From Ananas comosus (taxonomy: Eukaryota; Streptophyta; Magnoliopsida; Poales; Bromeliaceae): a stretch of DNA of 64,000 nt. Shown piece after piece: positions 34,499 through 46,200 of this stretch. The position numbers were made by a program, and so were the translations under genes. Location: positions 4,241,082 through 4,305,081 of the forward strand of contig NC_033632.1 in NCBI RefSeq assembly GCF_001540865.1. The letters are read 5' to 3'. Positions within the stretch are counted from its first letter, which is position 1; each line of letters begins with the position of its first letter. The notes beneath the pieces are model-generated. The model did no database searches, was not told where the DNA came from, and saw nothing but the letters and a program-made list of their open reading frames with translations.

Positions 34499-36210
34499 CG
34501 GCGGCGGCGGCGGCGGCGGCGGCCGAGGGGCGGGTGGTGGTGTATGTCGCCGGGGGTGGAATTTGGTTGTGAACGGAGTGCGGGTACTATAGAGAAGTAA
34601 AATTGCAGGAAACCCCTTCGAGTGTCTCGTAATTAGTATTTCAAATTTTTCGACGATACAAGAAAGAGATTTGCGAACATGGAATGATGGAAGCGCTCAT
34701 ATATATAGATAAGTAAAAAAACTTATAAAAATTACGTAAACTAGACCATTTAGTTTAGAGTAAACTTTAAATACCATCACTGTAGTTTTGCATATTCTCA
34801 TTTTAATATCTTACGATTTAAAGTGCATCAAATTAGTATCTCGTGATTTTATTTTTCTCTTTTCACCCGCTCCTCCGTTAATATTTTGTTAAATTATATA
34901 CAAAAAACTTCAGATACTCCACCTAGGTTTATCTAATATGCACTTTAGTACTCTTTAGTTTTAACTTTGTAACTGATTTAACGAAAAAAATTAATGGAAT
35001 AGATAATAAGAAGAGAAAAATAAAACAACGGGTACTAAATTGATATACTTTAAACCACAGAGTATTAAAGTGAGAAACTGTGAAACCACATGGGTGATAT
35101 TTAAAGTATTTTCTTTGATTATCTATCCAAATTTTCAAAATTTTTATTTTACAGTCCAATCTTTTAATTTGATTAGTTTAAGCTACGCGACAACACTTTA
35201 ACTTTAAAATTTAAATTATTACTTATTTTAATAAATTTATAGTTACAAGAATTATATAAAATATATTAATTAAACCTTTAAAACTAATGATGTATTCAAA
35301 TTTCAAAGTTACTTGTCGTTGAATGACTCAAATCAAAAAAATTTAAAAATAAATAATAAAATTAAAATTTTAAAAAATTAGATAGTCAAAAGGAAAATAA
35401 TTAAAGTTCGATTAAGTTTTATACGTATACACTATATTAGTATTTTAAATAAGTCTAAAATTTACAAAAAAAAAGATAGAATTTGGTATAAATTTTTTCA
35501 GAAGTAAGTTCACAGGCGGTGCTAGTTAACTCATTTTAAAGTTTATCTGTATAAACTTTATTTTAGCAAAATTTATAAATAAATTCAATGATTATCCTTA
35601 ATATTTGTTTGACACATTGATAAAATATAGAGTACAAATTAGCATAATTTTTAACATTCGAAATAATTGAAATATAAGCTAAAATATCAAAGGAATTTTT
35701 GTATATTTGGTCCTTTAATTTTGGTGAAAACTGTATGGAGACCATTCTCAACTATAGGCTATTTTGAAATCACCCCCTTAATTTTAACTTTTTTAATAGA
35801 CACATCCTTATTAACTTCACATTTCCAAAAATTAAATTATAATTCATTATCTTAGTGAATAATATATATTTACAGTAGAACAGAAATAATATATTATTAT
35901 AAAGTAATAACATAACCTTTTTAAAATTACAAGATGGTTATGTGGAAATATATCTAACTACGGCGGGCTATTTGGAATTTACCATCTATTTTACACGTGT
36001 TGTCTTTCTACTGGTCCGGTCTACCAGATTGGTCCATGATAATTCCCCTTCTAATCCACCGATCTCTTCGAAGGCTAGGGTTTTCGAGCTAACGCACTAG
36101 ATAAGTACCAACGCCTACGGTTTCAGTGAACCTTCTCGTTCGCCTCCCCCTTACGAGAAACCCTAACCCTCGCATCCCTCGTCCTCCTTCCGAGGCGGCG
36201 AGGAGCGGCC
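34499..36210. promoter_or_regulatory. Divergent spacer between the IMP1-like gene and RPSA
   Basis: Both genes read outward from this 1.7-kb spacer. It contains a MITE (34758-35112) and AT-rich DNA. Near the RPSA start, a telo-box AAACCCTAA (36159-36167) lies within a C/T-rich 5' leader, as in many plant ribosomal-protein promoters; GGCTAGGGTTTTC at 36073-36085 is a second, inverted copy. 35700-35980 may be another MITE (TTTAATTTTGGTG ... GGCTATTTGGAATT). Confidence 0.65.
34758..35112. mobile_element. MITE, GAGTAAA-ended subfamily, copy D
   Basis: Left end GAGTAAACTTTAAATACC; the right end reads as a complement, GGTGATATTTAAAGTATTTT. Internal words AATTAGTATC and TTTAAACCACAGAGTA match copy E (42631-42985) and, more distantly, the CCTGTGGTTT family at 5397 and 28077 (AATATTTTGTTAAATTATAT core). 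Confidence 0.8.
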
Positions 36211-39200
36211 ATGGCGGCGACGCGGGTGCTCTCGCAGAAGGAGCAGGACATCCAGATGATGCTCGCTGCCGACGTCCACCTCGGCACCAAGAACTGCGAC
36301 TACCAGATGGAGCGCTACGTCTTCAAGCGGAGGACCGATGGTATGCCCCGAACCCTAATCCTAACCCATCATTTTACCCTTGGATTCATGCTATTGATGC
36401 TTGATCTTTGGGGTCTTGTGCTATTTCGCTTCCATGTTGCGTAATTGATTCGTGAACTAGGAGATGTGATTTGTGTTTAGTTGCCTTGGATTTTACTTGA
36501 GGTTGCCATGGATTTGGTTTGTTCTAGATTGCAAAAGCTTCGATTTTGCATGTGTACGTACTACGTAGCCTCCATGTACCCTTGGTTATGCTATTGATGC
36601 TTTATCTTTAGTGTTTTGTGCTATTTCGCTTTTATGTTGGAGAACCGATTCATGGACCAGGGTATGTGATTAGTATTTAGGTGCTTTGGGTCTTAATTAA
36701 GGTTTTCATGGATTAGTATTGTTGTCTATAGCAAAAGCTTTGAAAGTATATGTAGTCTCCTATGTTGCTCAACCTCTTTACTGTGCCAAGTTATACCTTT
36801 GAGTTCATGCTATTGATGCTTGGCTTTGTATGTAATTTTGCTTTTATGTTGGAAATTTGATTTGTGAACTAGGGCATATGATAGGCATTTAGTTGCCTTG
36901 GATTATAATTGAGGTTTCCCTGGGATAGGGTTGTTGTAGATTGCAAAAGCTTTGAATTTGTATACGTAGTATCCTATGTTGCGCAACCTCTTTACTGTGT
37001 GAATCATGCTAGTGATGTTGCTCCCTGTTTATAATGATGGATGGAAGTTGTAGATTGAGAACAACTTGTTTTATGTTAAAGATGTATGGAGTCCTTTAAC
37101 TATCTGCCGTTTTGAAAGATGCTCTTTCATTTTTTTTTAATTGATTCCCCTTCTAATTTTTTATTTGAGTTCTTGTAGTTTATTAATGTGAAAATTTTGT
37201 TAAATTTAATGGCTCTATTAGCATGTAGTAGTTCAATCTTATTAGCTAAAGAGTGATTAAAGCCACTAAATTTGATGGCATCACCGATAAATTTAATAAA
37301 TCCCCCCAATGTAGTTTACTAAAATCACTCAAATAGAAAAAAACAAATCAAAAGTTAGGAGGATCAGTTAGAGAAAGAGGAAAAGTTGAGGGGGCCATTT
37401 CAATGGTCCATGGTTGAGGCCTTGAGGGGTCTGCATACATTTTTACCTTAAACTTTATATATAAGTAGACTTGTGATTGATTGGCACAAATGGCAGTTTT
37501 AAACCCAAAAAATAAGAGTTAAATGTTACCAAAGGGATAGAAATTGCCGCTGTGATTACTACTAGTGGAAGAACATCGACTGCATTATGGGATTCCTTTT
37601 TATTTTTACTGCTTTTCCATGAGGCATGGTCTAGATAGTTATGGTCTCTTGATGCTAAAATTTAATAAATTGCTAAAATACCAGCTCAAGCAATGTAATC
37701 AAACTGTTTTTTATTGTTCTTTGGTCTTTTACACTAAAGAGAGCTTCTGCATGCCTTTGTTATGTGAGAATTTACGTGCCTCGATTCTGAGCCTTGTCCA
37801 TAATAGAGAAGAAATATACATTAGTTTGTGCTTTAGTTGTGTCAAAGTATTTGACCAAATCATTCAATGAAAACCAGGGATGTATACTAGAAATCGAGTG
37901 ATATTTTTTTTATCTCTTGCTCTTTTTTTGTTGTATGAGTCATTGTTTTGGATGATTGGTGAGCTGAATGCTGAATTTTTGAAGAAAGGAGATTGTAGTT
38001 CGCTTCTACTTCTTGCTTATACAATTTGGAAATATCTTTATGAGATGATGGATGTAAAACTTACAAGCTACATTGCTTGGTCCTAACCTCAGGAATTTAC
38101 ATTATCAACCTTGGGAAAACTTGGGAGAAACTCCAACTGGCAGCTAGGGTTATTGTTGCCATTGAGAACCCCCAGGATATCATTGTCCAATCAGCAAGGC
38201 CGTACGGTCAAAGAGCTGTCTTGAAGTTTGCACAGTACACTGGCGTCCACCCTATTGCCGGAAGGCACACTCCCGGAACCTTCACTAATCAGCTGCAAAC
38301 TTCCTTTTGCGAGCCTCGCCTTCTTGTTCTCACTGATCCTAGGACTGACCATCAGGTAAAAGACATCATTGCTATTAGCTTTTGTTTTTGGTTATGCTTC
38401 TTTCACATATGTGCCCCTGCAAATGTGAGAAATCACAAACACTACCCCTACAAGTTTATCCGACGAGATGGACTATTCCCTGTCGCGTAAGATGAGTGTA
38501 TTTTTGTAAGCAAGTGATCTTTCGACAGTTATATATGAGAGCTAGACTTTTCCAGGGGTATGTACATAAGAAGACAATTTTGTAGAGAAATTTTAGCAGA
38601 ATCTCTATTAATTGCTTTTAGCATTTAATTTTGAACAGCCAATCAAGGAATCTGCCTTGGGGAATATTCCCACCATTGCTTTCTGTGACACTGATTCTCC
38701 AATGCGATATGTTGATATCGGAATTCCCGCAAATAATAAAGGAAGGAACAGTATTGGCTGCTTATACTGGCTGTTGGCGAGGATGGTTCTGCAGATGAGG
38801 GGTACCATTCTTCCTGGACGTAAATGGGAGGTGATGGTAAGTGATGATAATATTACATGGTTTAGTAAACCTTTTTGGTAAATATGTATGGGCCTTACCT
38901 GAACTATCGTATGTTTAATGGGCATCTCAACTTCAAATATTTTGATTTCACTTTTTTATCAGTCCACCTTTTAGTTGATATTGTAATTTCACTTTTTGGA
39001 CGATTGGACTTAAATTTCTTTTGATGAGCTGCAATGCCTTGCGCTAACATATAAAAACAAAAGAAAGTGCTGTGATACCCAAAAATAATGGTTTTCTTTC
39101 TATTGGCTGCAAAAAGTTCAATAAAAAGATGGAAGCTGTTCCTGAGTTTTTCTAGTTGCTCTTGTTGTGTGGTGTATGTGCAGGTTGATCTGTTCTTCTA

Positions 39201-40366
39201 CAGAGACCCTGAGGAAGCCAAGGAACAGGAAGAGGAGGAGGCTCCTGTTGCACCTGAATACGGCGCAGTTGCTGATTACACTGGCGTGGGGGCTGCTGAT
39301 CAGTGGGCTTCCGACCAGTGGACTTCCGAAGTGGGAGCTGTTCCTCCAGCTGTTCCTCCTGTGGCTGGTGTTGAATGGGCTGCTGCTCAAGGTCAGAATC
39401 CCTTAATTATTTCTTTGATTATATAAGCTCGCATTTGCTCTTTTATTTTGGATCAACCACAGTTGCTGGGGTCTTACCGTGATCCGGATCGCACGTACTG
39501 ATTTGTGCTGGGTTCTCAATCCGGATCACAACAAGTGGTGAATCAGAATAGTAGATAAGTACTTCAACTTTTCTAGATCTAATTGTTTTAGTTACCTGTA
39601 AGAAATATGTTTTACTAGATAGAATAATGTCAAAGAGTCATACTCATATAAAAAAAGTTGAAGCGCCTTTGATTAGAAGAGAGAGTAACCAATCTGTTCT
39701 TTAATGAATAAAGAATTATTAGGTAATGAAGGTAGTTATTGACTTTTTTATCAATGCCAATCTGTATTGACGTTCTAAATGAACCACGTTCCAGAATAAT
39801 GTTCCGACTAATCCTACTCCCCTCCTACTGCATTTCTAAGAAATTAGCAAACCATGTTCTCGTACTTGTGCCACACATCACTGCAAATCCTGTTCCAGGA
39901 AACATTGGGATCAACTTCTTTAACTTTGCTAGATGTTAAGTGGGAAAGGTCTAGTGCTTTGACTGTTGCGAGAAGCCGAAATATGTTTGTAGGCCCCACA
40001 AGTAGAGCTTTTATTTGAAGTTTTTGCTCCTGGTGCAACTCGAAAGTTGTTGGAAAATATGTCGTACCCTCTTGAACCATAAACACAATGCACATTCCCA
40101 CCCAAAGTTTGGAAATTGCTGCAATCAACTGCCGGCTCAAACTTAGTTATTTGTAAGAAATTCTCTACGAACATGAAAGCAATGCCTCAGATATGCCTAA
40201 TCATCTTGTCCCTTTTTTTTTGTTTTTTTTCCCCCAAGTAACAGCTCCGGTGGCTGGTGATGGATGGGACACCTCTGCGGCCCCGGTGGCGACCGACGGC
40301 GTTGTGGCGCCTATTGTTCCATCCGGTTGGGAGGCCGCTCCGCCTGCACCTACAGGATGGGAGTAA
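36211..40366 (+). CDS. RPSA: 40S ribosomal protein SA (uS2, p40/laminin-receptor family)
   Basis: A structural protein of the small ribosomal subunit, needed for 18S rRNA 3' processing and 40S maturation. Exons: 36211-36340, 38093-38355, 38639-38836, 39184-39391, 40245-40366 (stop TAA 40364); 921 nt, 306 aa, the usual plant size. The uS2 core spans residues ~10-200 ([80 protein letters not shown]). The acidic, Trp-containing C-tail has [11 protein letters not shown] and three GWE/GWD motifs, typical of plant RPSA. The start is set by [19 protein letters not shown] and the Kozak-like GGCCATGG. The 1752-bp first intron carries a tandem repeat. Confidence 0.97.
36385..37010 (+). repeat. Three ~200-bp tandem repeats in RPSA intron 1
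   Basis: Each unit opens with ATGCTATTGATGCTT (36388, 36588, 36807) and continues with GCTATTTCGCTTYYATGTTG, GAYTYRTGRACYAGG, TTTAGTTGCCTTGGATT and GCAAAAGCTT. Spacings are about 200 and 219 bp. The units are clearly diverged, so the duplication is old. The third unit has TTTGATTTG, an exact match to the TTNGATYTG motif linked to intron-mediated enhancement. Confidence 0.85.
37083..37443. mobile_element. Probable MITE in RPSA intron 1
   Basis: Begins TGTATGGAGTCCTTTAACTA and ends, complemented, as TGTATGCAGACCCCTCAAGG, so the ends are partly inverted. The interior includes A/T-rich arms. The boundaries are approximate and I see no target duplication. Confidence 0.45.
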
Positions 40367-41837
40367 GGAGGGGGAGGGTTGTTTTCGTAGGGAACGGATG
40401 AGTTTAACTTGAGATATAGAGCAGTTGCTTTCTGAGAAGACTTTTTGAGAACGAGTTTTTGGAGATTCTGTTCAGTAGTCTTGTTATTGTATTTCTGAGA
40501 ACCAGGATACCTACTATATCTGTGCTGGTATTTTATGCTGGTTTTCGTATTTTTCTTCAGCTTTCTTTTAAAACATGGATTGTAGCCAGATTTTTCATGC
40601 AGTTGAAGTGTACTATGATGATAAACTATTTATTTTTAAACCGAAATTACTCGGGAAAAAAAGCCCTTATCGTAGAATAACTCACCCTGAGCTTTTCTGT
40701 TCTTGAGGTCTGCAAAGTAAAATTTCAATTTTCTCTTCTTTTGCCGAATCTGCGGTTGCTGTTTGTGGAGTAGAGAAGCTATTTTGTTTTGTTGAACAGA
40801 CTAGCAAATCCTTACATTTTGTGACGGGTAAATTTCAATTACCAGTATTATGGTTTAGCTTATTTTTATTTTGTCATTTTGTATTTAAAAAAAATTATAT
40901 TTTGCTGTCTTATAGTTTTATTTTTACTTTTTTGAAAAATTTTATTATTAAATAGTGTAATTTTTGTTTTATATTATAATGTAGTGTCGAATAATATAAT
41001 TTTTGTGATATGTGGTGTAGTTTTAAATAATTTTAAATAGTGGAATTTTGTCTTAAATAGTGAAATTTCATCACAAATAAGTGTTTTCTACTTTTTTGAT
41101 TTTTCTGTAGTGGTCACCGAATGGTAGTCTTTATATGAGAAGAGAAATTTATTTATTTTTTTTATTTTTATATCCTTTTTATTTTTTTTATTTTCACTTC
41201 TTGTATTTTTGTTACTGTGCCTTCTCCCTCGTCTATCATGGCGCACTAGTGAAATACCCGTGCGATGCTGCGGATCTAAAAGTATTTTGACAATAAATTT
41301 TATTTTTTTAATATTTTTATATAGTTTTATAAGTCTAATTATTAATTAAATAAAAGTTATATAAAAAAGATGTAATAGTTAAATCTATTTAAATAAAAGT
41401 CATTAAAATTGGTATATGTGCAAGTAATTTATACATCACTTTATTTTATAAAGAGATAAATCTTCAAAATAATTTTTAAAAAATCAATAGATAGAAGGAA
41501 ATAAATTTGTAGAAGAAATTGTCAGTATATTTTTTAAATTTTTCACTTGAAATTTAAAATTATGTAATTTTTTATACAACAATATTTTACGTGATTTAAA
41601 TTAAATCTATCATGTTAGATTTTATTATGCAATTTATTACGCGTATTATTAATAAAATTAAATTAATTAAATCATAGAGTTTAGAGATTTAAAATTTTAA
41701 ATTTTGAAGTTACAAAATTGGAAATAAATATTATAAGTTAAAATTGAAATTTAGAATTTAAAATATAAAATATAAAATTTAAAACTTTAAAATTTGAAAG
41801 TATGAAAATTTTAAATTTTGATATAAAAATTAAAAAT

Positions 41838-41874
<37 letters not shown>

Positions 41875-41882
41875 GGGAGAGT

Positions 41883-41937
41883 AAAGGAGGGTTTGGGGGT
41901 GACACGTGTCACCTTAGGACCCCCCAAACCCTCCTTT
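41883..41937. repeat. Perfect inverted repeat around a G-box palindrome
   Basis: Outer arms of 17 bp are exact complements: AAAGGAGGGTTTGGGGG (41883-41899) and CCCCCAAACCCTCCTTT (41921-41937). Between them is a 16-bp palindrome GGTGACACGTGTCACC (41898-41913) with CACGTG at its centre. (TA)n and (GA)n runs (about 41840-41877) lie immediately to the left. Confidence 0.9.
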
Positions 41938-42059
41938 AATGTAGAAAAGAATAGATTCTCCCTTCCTGTCCTTCTCAGATTTTGCGGTGTTCTTGTCACT
42001 ATTCATGATCATGCCCTCCACTGCAGCGAATGTGTGGACTAGATAGGAGAGAAAGGAAG

Positions 42060-42360
42060 GGGGAGGAAGCGGGAGAAGAAAAAGGAGGGACGATGAGAAA
42101 AAGGGAGCCGAAGATGAAGTGGAAAAATGAACGAAAGAAATAAAAGAAAGAAAAAAAGAATCTGGGAGACGAAGATGAAGTAGAAAAACGAACGAGAGAA
42201 AAAAAGAAAGAAAAAAAGAATAAGGGAGACGAAGAGGAAAGAGAGAAAAACGAATGAGAAAAAAAGAAGAAAAAAAAAAGAACGAACGAGAAAGAAAGAA
42301 GAAAGAAAAAAGAATAAAGATATAAAGGTGTGAGTCAGGTAGGAAAGAGAAGCGCAAAGA
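42060..42360. repeat. Purine-rich tandem repeat
   Basis: Units of about 70 bp share GGGAGACGAAGATGAAG, then AAAAACGAACGAGAGAAAAA and AAAGAAAGAAAAAAAGAA, at about 42095, 42165 and 42225. Nearly all bases are A or G on this strand. The opposite strand translates to Phe/Ser-rich nonsense, so I reject it as a gene. Confidence 0.75.
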
Positions 42361-42630
42361 GAGACGAAGAGGATATTTTGGTCAGAAATTGAAAATTCAG
42401 ATCTAATATATAAAATCTAAAAAAATGGCAAAATACGTGAATTTTTTATGCAATTTGACTTTTTATCAAATTTAGTAATTTTTATTATATTTTAGCAAAT
42501 AATCAAATCAACAGATAATAGCTAACAAACTCTTCAAATTTAATGAAAATTTTAACTGAGTTAAGTTAAAAAAAAAAGAAAAGGAAAACATGGAAATAAA
42601 AAAGATGTGGAAGGATCTTAATAAACGAAA

Positions 42631-42985
42631 GAGTAAATTTTAAATACCACCCTTATAGTTTCGCATTTTCTCCCTTGAATGTCCTATGGCTTAAAGTGTA
42701 TTAAGTTAGTATTATGTGGTTTTATTTTTATCTTTTCGACAGCTTTTTCGTTAATATTTTATTAAATTATATATAAAAAACTTTAAATACTGATCTAGAT
42801 TTATCGAATATTCACTTTAGTATCCTTTAATTTTAACTTTGTCACTGATTTAACGAAAAAAAATCAGTGAAATGGATAATAAAAAGAGAAAAAAGAAACC
42901 ACAGAGTACAAACTTGATATACTTTAAACTACAGGATACTAAAGTGAAAAAGTACGAAACCATGGGGGGTATTTGAAGTTTACTC
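42631..42985. mobile_element. MITE, GAGTAAA-ended subfamily, copy E
   Basis: A 355-bp element with good inverted ends: left GAGTAAATTTTAAATACCAC, right complemented GAGTAAACTTCAAATACCCC. Interior ATTATGTGGTTTTATTTTTA and complementary AAACCACAGAGTACAAA mirror each other. It is closely related to copy D (34758-35112). Confidence 0.85.
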
Positions 42986-43144
42986 TAAAAAGAGAGGTTG
43001 AAGGCCGATTTCAAAGATGATTTACAGTAGAGGGGTTTCCAAGAAAAGGTCCTTCTCAGAAGACGAGCGACTCGAAGTCTCGAACCAGCTCCTTCTTCCG
43101 ATCACCTCTCCTCTCTCACCTCATCTCCAACCGTGCAATCCCCA

Positions 43145-43180
43145 AAACCCTAACCCTAACACTAACCCCCTAACCCTAGA
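43145..43180 (+). promoter_or_regulatory. Telo-box cluster in the 5' leader of the WD40-like gene
   Basis: Four near-consecutive telomere-like units, AACCCTAACCCTAACACTAA and CCCTAACCCTAGA, lie about 80-110 bp upstream of the ATG at 43256. Telo-boxes (AAACCCTAA) in plant promoters bind Myb-type and Pur-alpha factors in growth-related genes. The effect here is inferred. Confidence 0.6.
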
Positions 43181-43255
43181 TTTATACGAACCTCCCTTCT
43201 CCATTGACGCCGCACTCTCTCTCGCTCTCGCTCCCATCGGAGGGTTGTGGGGGAA

Positions 43256-46200
43256 ATGGAGAGCCACAAGCGCTCCCTGCTACGCTCCCGCCTCCGCGTG
43301 ACGGCGCGGCGGCGGGGCCAGGACGTGGGGGCCTCCGGAAGCGGCGGCGTAGGCGGCGGCGCCGCCTCCCGGAGGCGGAAGCGCCGGGAGGGAGGGTGCC
43401 TCAACTCCGTGAGGAAGCTCTTCTGCCGCGAGATCGGAGGCCGATCGCGCGTGGCCCGAATCGCCGCCTCCGACGCGCCCGAGAGGTTCCGCAACATCCA
43501 GTTACAGGTACCTTCCTTCGCCTCCCTTCCCTCGTCTCCCCTCCTTTCCTTTTCCCTCGAAATTAGGGTTTTGGTTGAGATGCTAGGGAGTTAGGGTTCT
43601 CGAATTATCGGAATTCGCCGTAATCCTGAGATATTATGCTTGTTTTTCTTCTCTTTTTTTTTTGAGAAAAATTTTGGTAGCATAGCTTTGTTTTTCTGCT
43701 TCTTGATGGCATTTTACATTGGAAGGGACGATTTTGGGGGGCGGGGATTGACATTAGGGTTTGGGTTTTCATCTGAAAATTTTGGTGGCTGGATTAGGCT
43801 AGCAAGGTCCATTTGGATGATGTATTGGCATTAGGCCATTAGGGCTTTATTGTTGTGTTAGGAATGATATTCCTGCAACATATACATGTAAAAGATTGAT
43901 TAATCAGGGGTTGGCAGGAATTAGCATTCATCACTTAAATTGTTTAGCTAGCTAAAGAATTTCACTTAAATTATGGTGCATTTCGACGTAGGTGCCTCGA
44001 CTTCTTACTATTTTGATTTACAATTATGCCACCTTTAAGGTCTGTCCGAATATTACAAATTTCCATCAGAAAAGTTCTATTTTGCTGTTGTGTAAAAGGA
44101 ATACTCAATTTTGTTGTCTTATATTTTGTTGAAAGAGTTAAATAAGTTATGATAGATATGGGAGTAAAATGAAATTTTGAAATTTCATTACCTATAACAG
44201 TATGCACTATATTTTATGCAATATCTGTACATTCTTACCTACGAGTCATCAACATTCTTACCTATGATTAATCAGTAATAGTTTGATATAGGTATTTTCG
44301 AGCAGGTTTTTTTAAAGATGCCCCCTTTTACAGTTGATGGAAGGATAAAAATGATTAGACTAGTGTAAAGATCCGTATACTTTGATGAATCACAGATTAA
44401 GTCCCAGGAATGGGCCCTGTGCAGTTGTTTTTCTCTATTCTGTTTGTTATATCAGACCCTTTTATCCAAACTATGGGGTTACATTTACATAAAGCTCAGA
44501 AGGCTATAAAAGAATTTGATAGATCAATGGCTGACCTATTTATGGTTCATAGGCAGATGGACTTGGGTAGCAACCGTCTGAAATTTCTCTTGGGAAACAG
44601 ATCTGTTTTTATTTCTTGAGCAGATTTTGGGGGAGTGACGACAACCTTTTAATTTTTCTTAGATTTTTCCTTTAACAAATGAGAACTTGTCATCCTCTAG
44701 CCTTATCCCCGAAAACTCCTGACTCGGACTCACATTGAACAACTGAAGAGCCTTCCCCTAAACCCTACCCTGGAACTTACCACAGCCATACCAACGATTT
44801 GTCGTACAATTTGCTGTTTTACATGGAGTTTAATAGATTTGTATAATGTAGATGCCAGGCTTCTTTTTCCGTAGACATTGAATTAAAAGTTTTTAGAGGG
44901 CTTATTTGTTTTTCTTCCCTATTAAACTAATAAGTAATTATAAGTTACTTATAAAGGGTGCTAAGTTTACTTGCTCGAAACCATGCCTTGTTAATCCTAT
45001 CTTGCAAGAGAAGGATATCTAAAATGGACCGTCTTTAAATCTCTACAGGTAGAATGAGAGCGTGAAAAACATCACCTTGTAATTTACGAATCACTTTTGG
45101 AAAAGGGTATTGCTATTTACCTTTTACGAATAGGTATATTAAACTGATTGGTCTTTAATGGTGCTATTTTCCTTTTCTTAATGCAGGAAGAGTTCGATAC
45201 CTACGATCCTAGTGTTCATTTGTTTGTGCAGTTACAATTTCTTGCAAGAAGATCTAGAATCATTGAGATTGTTTCAGCAAAGGATGCTATTTTTGCCCTT
45301 GCGCAGTCAGGATTATGTGCTGCTTTTTGTCGAAGTAAGCATTATGTCCCTACCAATACTATAAAAACTTGTCGAAGTAAGCATTCTGCGGCATCACTTC
45401 TGCATTTTGCTTTCTGTCGGAAAATTTACAGAATATTCCCTCAGAATATTGCAGAATCTGTTATGCTCTGAGTTCTAACGGAATATTTTGAAATTATTGT
45501 GAGATCAAACAATATATTAGTTGAGGGATGACTTCAAAAAACAAAGTTTAGGAATGTGTTTCTAGTTGAGACTTGAGTGTCCTTGCACCTTTTTTTCACT
45601 GTAATTGGTATCTTTTTTTTCTCTTGGCAGCTACAAACAAGCGGTTATGTTTCTTGAATATTAGCCCGGATGAAGTGATTAGAAGCCTTTTCTATAACAA
45701 GAACAATGATTCACTTATTACAGTCTCAGTTTATGCTTCGGACAACTTCAGTTCTTTAAAGTGCAGGACAACTCCAATAGAGTAAGAACTTCAATCCATC
45801 CGTTAAGTTTGATTTTGCTAGTGAATTCTCTATGCAAAATTTTATTCTTTCATCCATATTTGTTTATGCTTTAAAGTTTGTAGTATAATGTAGTTGCTCT
45901 GATTTGTCACTGCTCACTATGCCATTTTTACACAAACATTTTATAGCAGATAGATGAAATATGCAACCAAGTATCCTTTGGCAGATTGGCACATGCCAGG
46001 GGCTTATAACCATATTTGGAACCCAAGTTCATTTTCTTTTTGGTGCTTTACATTTTGTTAAGACCACATATTTACATTTGTAAGACCATATATTTACATT
46101 TGTATTCCAATAAAATCAGAATTTTGTATATATAAACCTTATAGAAGCACAGTTTCTTACCAAAAATGCTCATATCTGAAGTTGGGAAAGTAATCCAAGT

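Larger units (their letters stand above)
40367..43255. other. Spacer between RPSA and the WD40-like gene
   Basis: RPSA 3' UTR occupies about 40367-40650. 41270-41850 is extremely AT-rich with no feature I can name. A cruciform (41883-41937), a purine-rich tandem repeat (42060-42360) and MITE copy E (42631-42985) follow. Telomere-like repeats (43145-43180) lie in the leader of the next gene. Confidence 0.55.

Noticed and set aside
37565..38086. Frames of 101 and 68 codons on + (MEEHRLHYG..., MYTRNRV...)
   Set aside because: Both lie in RPSA intron 1; hydrophobic, T-rich composition and no known domain.
41914..42357. 147-codon minus-strand Phe/Ser-rich frame
   Set aside because: Translation of a purine-rich tandem repeat; composition only.
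45148..45471. Reading through the exon 2 donor of the WD40-like gene (KHYVPTNTIKTC...)
   Set aside because: Passing the donor gives repeated CRSKH wording and breaks the conserved join to TNKRLCFLN; intron retention is more likely than coding.
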